In this document: positions 11,790 to 22,267 of the stretch, piece after piece
Position numbering within the stretch: the first letter of the stretch is position 1
How the letters are laid out: every line of letters starts with the position of its first letter
Assembly (NCBI RefSeq): GCF_018991925.1
Contig: NW_024732238.1
Span: 8,016,642-8,080,641 of the forward strand
Direction: 5' to 3'
DNA length: 64,000 nucleotides
Source of the DNA: Homarus americanus
Lineage: Eukaryota > Arthropoda > Malacostraca > Decapoda > Nephropidae
Notes under the pieces: model-generated
The model's input: only the letters and a program-made list of their open reading frames with translations
The model's database searches: none
What the model was told of the DNA's origin: nothing
Translations under genes and position numbers: made by a program

Positions 11790-13655
11790 CCAGGCGGTAG
11801 TACCTCCCTGTTTTGTAGCTGCCTACTACCTATGGCGATGAATTTTGGTGGGCAGCCAAAACGGCTGAAAGTTCACCAGAGGGCTTCCCTGTTGACTGAA
11901 TCGAAGGCCTTGGTTAAGTCGATGAAAGTCATGTACAGGTCACGACACTGTTCTCTGCACTTTTCCTGTATCTAACGGGCAGTAAAGATCACGTCAGTGG
12001 TGCCACGTGATGGTCTAAAACCACATTGAAATTCTGGGAGGAAGTTTTCCGCCTCAGGAAGGTGTCTGTATAAGAGGACTCGGGCGATAATCTTGCCAGC
12101 AATGGAGAGCCCTGAGATCCCACGGTAGTTGCCACAGTCTGACCGGTCTCCCTTGTTCTTATAAATATTGACAAAGGTGGCCTCTTTAAGGGTTTGGGGG
12201 ATTTCCTCCTTTTCCCATATATTCTCCAGGAGAGAGTGGAGACGGTTGGTAAGCAGAGGTCCTCCTGCTTTATACACCTCGGCTGGGATTCCATCAGGCC
12301 CTGAGGCTTTGTTATTTTTCATCTGTATGATGGCAGTAGCTACCTCATCCAGGGAATGAGGATAGCTGAGGTGGGTCTGCTCTGGATGCTGAGGGACATG
12401 CTGGGTAGTTAGGACATCCACATCGGTGTTTCGATTGAGCAGTGAATGGTAGTGCTCTTACCAGCACTGAAGGGGGCCTTTATCGTCTTTAAATATGAAG
12501 TTACTGTCAGATGGGCGGAAGGAGGCTGCGCCACAATTGATTGACCCAGAAATCATTTTATTGGAATTTTTAAATTTTTGCATCTTGTGCTGATCTGCAT
12601 AATTTTGTATTTCACATGCTTAATTTTTAAGCCAGTCGTTCTTTAGATTGTGAAGTTCCTGCTGGGCCACCGCTTTCTTCTTGCGGAAGGTATCAGCTTT
12701 GGTCCGAGGCTGAGGGTTGCTCTTCCAGTCAGGAAATGCAGCACGTTTATCATCGATGAGTACATTGATTGCCGGGTCATTTTCATCAAACCAGATGTGG
12801 TGTATTCTGTCGATCTAGCCGGGGGTCTCTCTGCAGGTTTTTGTCATGAGTGTTGAGAATATCCTATTCAGCACTGGGAATTGCATTGTTTGCTGTTGGG
12901 TTGTTTATAAGCAACACTTTGTATTAAAACCTCTTCTGGAAGCTTGCTGCCTTTGTCTTTTGGGGTAATGTGAAGTGAGAGCTTGGCTCTGACAAGTCGA
13001 CGATCAGTGTCACAGTGGTCTGAGCCACGCATGGCACGGGTGATCAGGACATCTTAGCGATCTCTTTCTCTGACAATGATGTAGTCAATGAGATGCCACT
13101 GTTTGGATCGTGGGTGTTGCCACGAACCCTTAAACTTGTCGGCCTGCCTAAACAAGGTATTGGTGATAGTGAGGTTGTGTGCAGCACACTTGCTGAAGAG
13201 GGTCAGGCTGTTGAGATTACACTTGCCTAGTCCATTTTCCCTATGGTTCCCTGCCAAATGTTAGGATCTCTATCAACTCTGGCATTGAAGTCGCCAAAGA
13301 GCACATCCTTGTCTTCTCTGGGAATAGAGGTTAGCACTCTGTCAAGGTTGGCATAAAAGGCCTCCTTGATGTCATCCTCTGTATCCAGTGTTGGGGCATA
13401 TGCGCTGATGAAAAGGGCATGATGTGAGTGATTCAGTGGGACTCAGAGCATCATGAGGCCTTCGCTGATCCCAATAGGCATTTCAATTAGCCTGTGTAGG
13501 ATGCGTTGGCGGATGGCAAAGCCAACTCCATAAATCTGATTTCTCTCCGCAGCAGGCTTACCCTTCCAGAAGAAGGTGTAGCCAGACCCCTGTTCTGTGA
13601 GTTGACCCTCATCTGGGAGCCGGGACTCACTAATGGCTGCTTGTCGATGTTATAC
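11790..13655 (-). mobile_element. LINE-A (RTE-like), 5' part: endonuclease and RT N-terminus
   Basis: Read on the - strand from about 13640 are the APE endonuclease blocks: SESRLPDEGQL, GYTFFWKGK, IYGVGFAIRQRIL, FISAYAPTLDTEDD, LFGDFNARVD (catalytic GDFNA) and WQHPRSKQWHLIDYI, with SDHCDTDRRLV near 12990. A linker follows, then RT fingers/palm (NNKASGPDGIPAEV, GDRSDCGNYRGIS, FQCGFRPSRGTTD; 12421-11972) and FIDLTKAFDSVN near 11900. Coding stops at the LINE-B insertion and resumes at 9060. Numerous frameshifts and stops make it a pseudogene. The 5' end is replaced by a (GT)n tract. Confidence 0.75.
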
Positions 13656-13705
13656 CACACACACACACACACACATGCACACACACACACACACACACAT
13701 GCGCA
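13656..13705. repeat. (CA)n microsatellite
   Basis: CA units with two ATG interruptions, at the 5' edge of LINE-A. Confidence 0.95.
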
Positions 13706-14654
13706 CAAGCATCTTGGAGTCAACTGGTTGACTGCTTGGCTGAACTGTGTGGTGTCCCCCAGATGATGGTTTGAGTGTGGAAGGAGCTATATTTATTTTA
13801 CATAAAATATGTGCTTTTATATTTTATGATATGCTATGTATCAATTTTATTGTTTCTCCTAGCAATTTATGTTAATAAAGTAGTTATAGCGCTACTGGTG
13901 GCAAACACATGAATGAATGAATTCAATTGCATTTGGATTGTTGGACTAAATTAAAATTTTTACTGAACAAAACCAAAGGGGACAAAGTTCAGATACTGTA
14001 CCTGGATGATTCAGATAGTTGGAATTTGGATAAGATGAATTGCATTGTAAATTAAATAAAGTCTATGCTATTGGATTTACTGTAAAATTGTAGATGTTCT
14101 GCATACAGTGGTCTGGCATGAATGGGGGTAGTTGTTGGGGGCTACTGGCTCAATACCGCCATATCCAAATTTTACCAGGGAATGCTGAATATTAATTCTG
14201 GTTCCCTAGATACTCTGTGGTGCAATGTATACTGTCTTTTACCCACAATATTGAGGTGCTACAGTCCCCTCCCTTCCAACGTCCATGTACCTAGTAGAGT
14301 GAGAGGGGTAGGACGGTGTGGCACACACGAGAGATCTGACAAACCTCAGAGTGTGTGCGGGAGATGCTCATCTGCCAATGGTCGGTCAAAAAATTGTAAT
14401 AGCCTCACGGATAGCTGAATTTTGATCGCGAATCATGAATAATGGTGTTACTAATATTTTTTTTGTGGATAGGTGAATTTGCAAATACGTGGGGTAAGTG
14501 TACAGTATATGAAACTTCGTGCAAGTCATGGTGATGAACATTTCTCAAGATGGTTTTGCTCCATCCACATTCTGCAGTTATAACTTTTTCTTATGTAACA
14601 ACCAACAGGTAGGGGCAGTGTCTTCATTGGGTGAATCCTCCTCTATTTTTTCAG
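13706..14654. other. Intronic sequence upstream of LACTB2 exon; nothing recognised
   Basis: Mostly AT-rich unique-looking sequence. The acceptor tract TATTTTTTCAG at 14644-14654 precedes the LACTB2 exon. No upstream LACTB2 exon (metal-binding H-x-H-x-D-H motif) could be found here. Confidence 0.5.
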
Positions 14655-14840
14655 CTAATCTTGGACTTGCAACCAAAAGTGCTCTACCCTGGACATGGGC
14701 CATTGATAGATGATCCTGTGCCCAGAATTCAGCATTATATTGACCACCGTAATGAAAGAGAGCGCCAGATCCTTAAGGTTCTTAGTGACAATCCCAAGAA
14801 AAATATGACGTCCATGGAATTAGTCAAGATAATATACAAG
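14655..14840 (+). CDS. LACTB2: LACTB2 orthologue, penultimate coding exon
   Basis: This exon encodes 62 residues in phase 0, between a strong acceptor (TTTTTTCAG) and a strong donor (AAG|GTAAGT). The peptide contains KVLYPGHGP, the final conserved GHG turn of the metallo-beta-lactamase fold, then RIQHYIDHRNERERQIL and MELVKIIYK. These match the C-terminal third of LACTB2 family proteins, including the helix leading into the winged-helix-like end. LACTB2 is a zinc endoribonuclease acting on single-stranded RNA, mitochondrial in human. The next exon at 20873 continues in frame. The exons carrying the catalytic H-x-H-x-D-H site are not in the window, so whether the gene is intact cannot be judged. 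Frame, splice sites and motif order together make this a confident call. Confidence 0.88.
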
Positions 14841-15120
14841 GTAAGTGGAACAGTTAAAAAAATATAACTACAGTAATACTGTACCTCTCTGTACCAAAAT
14901 AATTGGTCAGCCAGTTCCATATAGAGAGTTTTTCAGTATAAAATTAATAAGAAAAACAACCCCACCTACCTACCTACCTTCTTTCCACACAACCACCCCA
15001 CCTACTTACCTTCTCCCCCACACAGAATTCATTTTCCACTCTTTATTTTTCCTAATCTGTGGTTTTTGTTAAATTTTCTTAATTTCAAGTTTCATTACAG
15101 CTTTGTACTACAATATTATA

Positions 15121-15833
15121 CAGTGAACCCTCACTTTACGCGGTTAATTCAACCCACAGGGTACCGCGGAAAGTGAGAAATGCGTAAAGTGAACAACATA
15201 ACATATGGGATTAATTGAAATAGAGACCGGGCCGACCCCCAAACTCCACTTTTTCAGACACAATACCTACGTTGTAGTAAAAATAACTTCTTAATTTTAT
15301 GATGGTATGCACACACAATTAAGAAATATCAATAATATTAGGTTTTTAACACTTACATTAGTAGAAAAGATGGCTGGGCACACGGGGATGGGGGGTTGGT
15401 TCCGAGGCAGAGGGCAGATTATTGGCCCTCACCTGTATCACTTGCATCAATTGTATCACTATCCACCACAGAGGCTTGCAGGGCCTCTTTGTCAAACTCC
15501 TCAAAGTCCATATAAGTCCATATCCTCACTATAATTATCACTATCACTGACTTGGGCCGGCTGTGGTGGGTGGCAGGTGAAGAACTCGGTAATGTTTTGA
15601 TGACTGGGCGACCTTGTGCGCACCATGCTCGCGCCGCATACACAACATGACAGATGGCGGGACAGGGCGGGAGAGATGGTGGGAGGTTTGGATCCAAAAA
15701 TGGCGCGGCTCACCAGCCGCTCTCCGCGTAAAGGGGTACACGCACCGCGGAATGTGAGCATTCCGGTTTCGGCAGGGTACCGCGTAAGCGTGGAAACGCG
15801 GAATGTGGGACCGCGTAAAGCGAGGGTTGACTG
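15121..15833 (+). mobile_element. MITE family B, copy B1 (complete)
   Basis: The termini are CAGTGAACCCTCACTTTACGCG and, in reverse complement of the right end, CAGTCAACCCTCGCTTTACGCG. Both are flanked by TA (15119-15120 and 15834-15835), the Tc1-mariner target duplication. The element is 713 bp and non-coding. Other copies are at 3435, 35398 and 43006. The interior shares a block (GGCGGGAGGTTT..ATCCAAAAATGGCGCGGC) with family E. It lies in the LACTB2 intron. Confidence 0.88.
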
Positions 15834-15842
15834 TATATGAAT

Positions 15843-16030
15843 AGGGGGTCCCCGGGTTACGAACGGGTAGCATTCCTGAGAACTTTCTGAAGTCGGATTT
15901 ATACATAAGTCTGAACACATGCTGTGTGCATACCATACTTACAGAGCAATGCTTAAAATCCCACTATAACATAGAATAAGTCTTGCATACAGCTGTACAG
16001 TAAACGCTCGATAACTCGGCATTTGATTAC
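15843..16030. other. Two orphan pogo-like termini
   Basis: GGGGTCCCCGGGTTACGAACGG (about 15846) and CAGTAAACGCTCGATAACTCGG (about 16001, preceded by TA) both look like outer ends of Tigger-type elements. No matching opposite end is visible in the window. 16040-16500 shows nothing recognisable. Confidence 0.4.
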
Positions 16031-16504
16031 TCAGAATTTCATGTAACGCAGCATGGATATTGTCAGGGCTGTAACGAGCAGGATGGTTGTCCGCTGCTCA
16101 TTTTCTACTTCGCGACCCCCACTTGGGGGGGTAGACGGAGGTGAGAACGTGACTGCTGCCTCGACACACAAATCAGACACTACCCAGCCGTCAGCACTGC
16201 TATACTTGCACCTCGCTGCTCATTCAAATTCTGGTTGTGTTCTCATCTGAGGCTCTGGACTCGTGGGCTGTTTCCCCAGACCTTCACAAATCGACTGTCA
16301 ATCTCCGGACACCTACCCCAGCTACTACCGTGGCTGCCTTGTCATCGCCACTTCATCCACGCCGTCTGTGCCATGGCGACTCTCCTGTGTGGCAAATCCT
16401 CGCCCACCAACGCCGACACCAATTGAGAAAGCTGCCTTGACCTTCCCCTTGAGAGGGGATCCCCGCTCTACGGAACCTTCCACCAGACCACCGCCGTAGG
16501 AATT

Positions 16505-16690
16505 ATTCTATATATTGTTTGATTCTCGTAATTATTTGACACCATTAATTGTTGACTCCAGTAATTGTTTGATTCCCTTAATTGTTTGACTCCCGTTAAT
16601 AAATTGATTCCCTTAATTGTTGGCTCCATTAATTGTTTGATTCCCTTAATTGTTTGACTCCATTAATTGTTGACTCCGTAATTTTTATTT
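16505..16690. repeat. ~18-bp minisatellite (TTAATTGTTTGA...)
   Basis: About ten degenerate units of the type TTAATTGTTTGATTCCC / TTAATTGTTGACTCCA. No gene. Confidence 0.8.
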
Positions 16691-16947
16691 GATGTTTGTG
16701 TGAGTGGTGTCAGAGTCTTGTGTTATTTTCATAGTAAAGAGATGTCAATCTCGAACGGTTGTTTGTTATCCCTCAGAAAACCATGGTTCTTGACTTTCCT
16801 CTAATAAGATCCTCATTAGGCTGGCAAGGGATTTCTATCCCTAAGTCCCAGGTCTTTACAGATATGGTCTCGGAATGCATTAGTGTAACTCGGGAAATGC
16901 CGAGATATGTAAAATTATCTGGGAAAATCTCAGCATATATGGCCACC

Positions 16948-18115
16948 TGTATCACCTACCACAGCTCTGTGTCACCTACCATGGCTCTGTGTCAACTACC
17001 ATTCCTCTGTGTTACCTACCATACATCTATGTCACCTATCATGCATCTGTGTCACCTACCATGGTTGTTACCTACCATGGCTCTGTCACCTACCATGCAT
17101 CTATGCCACCTACCATACATCTGTCACCTACCATGGCTCTGTGTCACCTACCATACATCTATGTCACCTATCATGCATCTATGTCACCTACCATGGTTGT
17201 CACCTACCATGGCTCTGTCACGTACCATGCATCTATGCCACCTACCATACATCTGTCACCTACCATAGCTCTGTGTCACCTACCATACCTCTGTGTCACC
17301 TACCATGCATCTGTCACCTACCATGCATCTATATCACCTACCATGGCTCTGTGTCACCTACCATGGCTCTGTCACCTACCATGCATCTATGTCACCTACC
17401 ATGGCTTTGTCACCTACCATGCATCTATGTCACCTACCATGGCTTTGTCACCTACCATGCATCTATGTTACCTACTATGCATCTGTCACCTACTATACAT
17501 CTATGTTACCTACTATGCATCTATGTCACCTACCATGGCTCTGTATCACCTACCATGCATCTATGTTACCTACCATGCATCAATGTTACCTACTATGCAT
17601 CTATGTTACCTACCATGGCTCTGTCACCTACCATGCATCTGTGTTACCTACTATGCATCTGTCACCTATCATGGCTCTGTCACCTACCATGCATCTATGT
17701 CACCTACCATGGCTATGTCACCTACTATGCATCTGTCACCTACCATGCATCTGTCACCTTCCATGCATCTGTCACCTACCATGCATCTATGTCACCTATC
17801 ATATCTCTGTCACCTACCATGCATCTATGTTACCTACAATGCATCTATGTCACCTACCATGCATCTATGTCATTTACCATGGCTCTGTCACCTACCATGG
17901 CTCGGTCACCTAAAATGGCTCTGTCACCTAAAATGGCTGTCACCTACCATGCATCTGTCATCTACCATGCATCTATGTCACCTATCATGGCTCTGTCACC
18001 TACCATGCATCTATGTTACCTACTATGTATCTGTCACCTACCATGGCTCTGTCACCTACCATGGCTCTGTCACCTACCATGTATCTATATCACCTACCAT
18101 GCCTCTGTCACCTAC
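16948..18115. repeat. 1.17 kb CACCTACCATG minisatellite
   Basis: More than 60 units built from a CACCTACCATG core. The variants are ATGGCTCTGTCACCTACC (18 bases), ATGCATCTGTCACCTACC (18) and ATGCATCTATGTCACCTACC (20), intermixed, with a GTGT insertion in some. Mixed 18- and 20-base units keep all three + frames open for hundreds of codons. These reading frames (up to 400 codons) are repeat artefacts: they lack splice context and carry only the repeated MHLCHLPC / SPTMALS / VTYHAS patterns. Confidence 0.92.
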
Positions 18116-18486
18116 CGGGAGGGGTGTAACTGACGCGGGTAGGTCAAGGGGCTTCATTGCTCCCGCGGCAGGGCACGTCATATTACATTAAACCAATCAC
18201 AGCTAGCGTGGAGGGAGGTAAGGATGCGTGGCCCAATCACAGTCCGATACGTCATATGACGTCACCGATAACGCAACGAAGACATACACTGCGCAACCTA
18301 CTTGTGCCGCTTACTCAACATGGCGGGAGGTTTAAATCCAAAAATGGCGCGGCGCGAGATGACCGCAAGCCGCTCTCCGCGTATATGAGTAGATGCACCG
18401 CGTAAAGTGAACATTCCGGTTCTGGCGGGGTACCGCGTAAATGTAGAAACGAGTAAAAATGAAACACGTAAAGCGGGGTATTACTG
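18116..18486 (-). mobile_element. MITE family E, copy E1
   Basis: The right end, read in reverse complement, is CAGTAATACCCCGCTTTACG and is followed by TA. A block resembling the family B interior lies at 18318-18400. The left end is poorly defined, against the minisatellite. It is related to the terminus at 47751 (CAGTATTACCCCGCCTAACGCG). Confidence 0.55.
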
Positions 18487-18665
18487 TATAGTCTTTTAAG
18501 CCTTAATTTTAATTTGGCGACATATGTCCTAAGCTGTTGCATTGCAAGGGATGTAATTACTGCAATGAATCAATCCTGAAATGAGGGAGGAAGGAGTGGT
18601 GGTCGAGATCTTAGCTGCTACAGTTTCCCTCATCTAGTAAAACTATTCCCAAAATACAGTGCTGT

Positions 18666-19430
18666 ATTTTTATTTTATTTTATTTATTCCTCACATTTAT
18701 TGGTACAGTACTACAGTATACACAAGAACCTAGTCCCGAACAGCCTCGGGTCATGAGGAGTATACAGTACAGTATATCGAAAAATATGTAGTGAAAGTTG
18801 CAAGCTGGGAATCCACCCCCCCCCCCACCATCTATTTACATTAATCCTTATGAAGATTGATTTAATGTTTGTGGTAATTATACCCCTAGCGATGCAACAG
18901 GTTAGGTAATATGCCGTTGAATTAAACTAAAGCTTAGAAGGCTAAAAAAAATAATGCAAGGCCAAAAAAAAACATAAATAATATAAAACATAGAACTTAT
19001 AAAAACATTTAAACATTAATAGATAAAACTCAAAGCTTGAATAGAAGGCCGGCAACCTCCACGAAGGAGAGGACGCCCCCTCCCATGCTACCCACTCCCC
19101 CCAGCACCAAAGACAGATGGTAAGGTGCGTCTCCCCTCCCCCCCTCCAGCACCTGGAGAAGTGGTTACGACGAAGGTCTCTAAGACTGGGACACTCCCAC
19201 AGGAGGTGTTGAACAGTCAATGTGGCCAGAAAAGTCATCACAATGGGGAGAGGGTGCCCTCTCCATTAAAAAACCATGAGTGAGCCGTGTGTGGCCAATA
19301 CCATGGCTGGCCAGAGTAGTCTTCCAGCAGCCTGGGGATATCAGGGACTGATATCCCCAGGCACCCAAAGCAGGGTGGATGCCATGGAGCATGTTTGTTC
19401 CAACGGCATCCCATCAGCATTGCCAACTCG
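18666..19430 (-). pseudogene. LINE-C 3' end (post-RNase H Zn domain and tail)
   Basis: The - strand encodes SHGIGHTRLTHGFLMER, then (after a frameshift) LTVQHLLWECPSLRDLRRNHF. This is the common C-terminal R.GHTRLTH...C....TV.H.L.EC segment of Jockey/I-like LINE ORF2 proteins. The 3' UTR ends in AATAAATAAAATAAAATAAAAATAC read on - at about 18666-18693, a poly(A)-like tail. The element is 5' truncated near 19430 and is a dead copy inside the LACTB2 intron. Confidence 0.7.
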
Positions 19431-19439
19431 AGTGGATGG

Positions 19440-19800
19440 CAGCTCTGACTATTAGCTTCATAATCCCATCTTCTACGTCATCGTTGCACAGACATGTTTA
19501 TTGGGGTAAGGATCTGGGGATTTGGGAGGATGAAGCAGTAGCAAAATTTTGGGGTGATTCCAAAACCATGCAATAACAGTGTGACAGGTGTGGATGGGGC
19601 TGTTGTCTTGCACCAATGTAAAATGGTGTGGGCTTAGGAAAAATCATTGCACTCACCAAGGGTAGCAGGACTTACTCTACAATTTCCATAGATTTCAAGT
19701 CGGTTAACCAGCCCAGCCTGACATAAGCCAGCTCCTTGATACATCTTGCATGCATCCATCCAAACAAACTAACACTAATTCTTCCACTCCTTTAGCTACC
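19440..19800 (-). pseudogene. Tc1/mariner transposase relic
   Basis: In the - strand, frames joined across frameshifts read GWMHARCIKELAYVR, then LLPLVSAMIFPKPTPFYI, then QDNSPIHTCHTVIAWFWNHP and HPPKSPDPYPNKHV. The QDN-P-IH block contains the second catalytic Asp of the Tc1 family DDE/D triad. The PPKSPD..P block is where the third acidic residue normally lies (SPDLNPIEN); here it is degraded. No TIRs were identified. It abuts the LINE-C fragment. Confidence 0.65.
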
Positions 19801-20872
19801 AAACACATGCTCTGATGCATATCAGAAAAACAAAAAAGGAAAAAGGACTATTTTTCAATTAGTAAACTTACTGTGTGCTCTTATTGACACTTGAAAACAT
19901 AATTTAACTAGGAGAGAGAATTACCTTGTATTCATTTTGCACCACACTTTAGTAGTCATAGACCATTTGTTTTGAACCGCTTCTTGTCGCAGAAGATTAC
20001 TTGGTCCCAGAATCTATCTTTGTCTGCATACTCAAGAGCATACGTCATTCTCTTTTCCATGTTAGCTTCACTTGGCTCGGATTACCTCGATGGCCTGTTG
20101 CTATTGAGGTTAATGGAGTGCAGTCACTTGTAAATTGTCTGCTTACAACACCTTATACTGCTAACATCCAAGAGTGAAGGGATCTATTAACAGCAGCTAC
20201 TGTGGTCTGATCCAGGGTTGTAAAAAATCAGTATAGTACAGTATTTAATGTAATATTGGAAAATTATCATCTAAAAAGATAAATTTTCACAATACGTATC
20301 CTGATTTTATGAGTTGTGCAATGAGGGTGGCCACTCCTTGGTTTGTCATCAGTGGCACCAGTGTATTCTTAACACCTAGTCTACAGACTTACCATGGGCT
20401 TAGAGATGTCTGCTCACTTAGCAATTTCACAGTTGCTGAGGCCAAGACTGTAGAGCGTAATTGCAGCTGCTCTGGTTGTTTCAGAAATCTTCATAGTGAG
20501 TGACCAGGTCATGATAGAAGTTTACACCATCAACTCTTGATATTAATCTCATGTATAACAAGATTTCTTACAAAGACAAACTTCCTACCTGATTATTTTA
20601 TAAATTGACCTTTTTAATTTTTTCTTCTAATTTTTCAAAGAGGAATTTGTCCTATTTGGAGTTGTACAAAATATGATTCTTATGTTTTGAAAAACAAAGA
20701 TAAGGGAAATGATGTTGCAGTCATACTTACTAACCCTATCAAGACAACAGGAAAGGTAGTGTTCAGTTTGAAATCCATCTCACCCAGATGTAAAAGTAAT
20801 TTATGGTCTGACTGTACCACACAAGATTGCTTGAGTTTTCATGTAAAACAGTAACATTTGATTTCTCAACAG

Positions 20873-21004
20873 GATGTTCCTGGGCATCTACACCTTGCAG
20901 CTGAGGGTAATGTGAACCACCATCTTCAGAAACTTTTCAAAGACCATTTAGTTCATAGGCAAGAAGGCAGTTGGTGTTTGAACAATATGAAGAATCGGTT
21001 GTAA
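20873..21004 (+). CDS. LACTB2: LACTB2 orthologue, last coding exon
   Basis: This exon encodes 43 residues plus a TAA stop at 21002-21004, in phase 0 with the exon ending at 14840. The peptide has DVPGHLHLAAEGNVNHHLQK followed by a LFKDHLVHRQEG segment. This matches the family's C-terminal helical tail (a P..LH..A..N...HL.KL...G pattern). The acceptor is CTCAACAG. Together the two exons supply about the last 105 residues of a protein usually near 290. The short tail ends slightly earlier than I would expect from vertebrate homologues. The only doubt is the large intron, which cDNA would settle. Confidence 0.82.
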   Translation, partial: DVPGHLHLAAEGNVNHHLQKLFKDHLVHRQEGSWCLNNMKNRL

Positions 21005-21570
21005 TGCTAATGGGACTTTAAAACTTGGATTATCCAGTAGCACTATGCAGTACTAACACTTTTGGATATTATTTTCATCAGCTGCCTGGCTTTATGATGT
21101 GTTAGAAAAGGGGATTTCTGGATCAATGTTCCACTTGTGTATTCACTATGTATTTATAGATATTATTTAAATTATCAAGGTAACTATTTTTATAATTCAG
21201 ATACCTTAGATATACTTATGAAGAGGAAGATTTGACTAAATAATAATATTGGATTGAATCGAATAATAATAATTAATAATTGATATTCAGTCAATTTGAC
21301 TAAGCACAGCTGACAAAGCAGCATTCTGTATTTGTAGGGCAAGTACTCGCCAGACCCAACGATGCTTAACTTCATGATAGTACAGCATATGAATTATTGT
21401 AAAAGATAAAATATAATTACTTTCAGATGTTTAAGTAACTCCTTTATCTATTTACAATACTGTAGTATATGAAATATTGTAAAAGGCGAAATATAATTAT
21501 TTTCAGATGAATGACAGACATTGTATTTTTCACCTTGCTCATATTTGATTCATAATAAATTACATACCAA
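21005..21570 (+). other. LACTB2: LACTB2 putative 3' UTR
   Basis: AT-rich sequence after the stop codon. The first clear AATAAA is at 21554-21559. An 81-bp tandem duplication occurs at about 21387-21510 (TATGAATTATTGTAAAAG / TATGAAATATTGTAAAAG). The 3' end is inferred only. Confidence 0.4.
21554..21559 (+). promoter_or_regulatory. Possible poly(A) signal AATAAA
   Basis: First canonical AATAAA downstream of the LACTB2 stop. In AT-rich DNA this motif is common, so support is weak. Confidence 0.3.
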
Positions 21571-22265
21571 CTTTTTCACATCCCAAAAGTTATACCTGTA
21601 CATCTATTCCAAACCAATAATAATTATTTTTAAGTTACATTTTTTTGGGAAGAAGGTGCTAGACCATTGTGTCCAGATCTTAAAAGAGGTCATAACTCTC
21701 ACCAGGGGAGTAGCATATGTCTCAAGCACCCCTCAGCCACTTTTGCCTTTGGTGCCCCTTCCCTTACAGTATTTCCGCTGGCAAGCTTATAATCTCGATA
21801 GTTAGACTGATAGATAACTGATAGACAGACATGAAACAAATACTTGCTGTTGGTCGTAATTCAAGCTGATTATTGAGATAGTTTTCTAAACTTTGGAATA
21901 TACAATCTCTCTCCTAAGTTTATGAAATAATGTAGTCTGATGTTAGCCATCTAAGGATTAAACTACTTTACTGTTTATTACAAGCTGTAATACAGGCATA
22001 TGGTTAACAGAAACTGAGAACTACAGTGTGTGCATAATTCTTTATATCAAATGAAACTAAATAGGTGTCCATTTTCAAAATGTACTGTACAGGTTGAACC
22101 TCGATTTAACGGCATCAACGGAACCTGGACCATGCCATTAAATTCAATTTGCCGTTCAAGCCTTAAAGGTCTGACGCCCTCCCAGAGCGCCCGACGTAGT
22201 AGGGGTCTGATGTTGTCATTCTAGCACTTCATTTTTTTATTTAACCACGTGAGTAGCATGACTAT
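21570..22265. other. No gene; orphan MITE terminus at ~22090
   Basis: CAGGTTGAACCTCGATTTAACGG near 22090 resembles a pogo-type TIR, but its partner was not found. I see nothing else recognisable. Confidence 0.4.
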
Positions 22266-22267
22266 TA

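Larger units (their letters stand above)
14841..20872 (+). other. LACTB2: LACTB2 last intron (~6 kb), transposon-rich
   Basis: The intron is bounded by GTAAGT at 14841 and CTCAACAG ending at 20872. It contains a CCTA-rich tract (about 14960-15020), MITE B1, orphan TIR termini, two minisatellites, MITE E1, a LINE-C 3' end and a Tc1 relic. About 19800-20600 shows no recognisable feature. Confidence 0.8.

Noticed and set aside
14519..14654. Upstream LACTB2 exon
   Set aside because: The sequence before the acceptor has an open frame, but no resemblance to the preceding part of the family and no suitable donor, so I treat it as intron.
16989..18191. 400-, 374- and 206-codon open frames
   Set aside because: They are the same minisatellite read in three frames. 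There are no splice or domain features, and openness follows from stop-free 18/20-base units.
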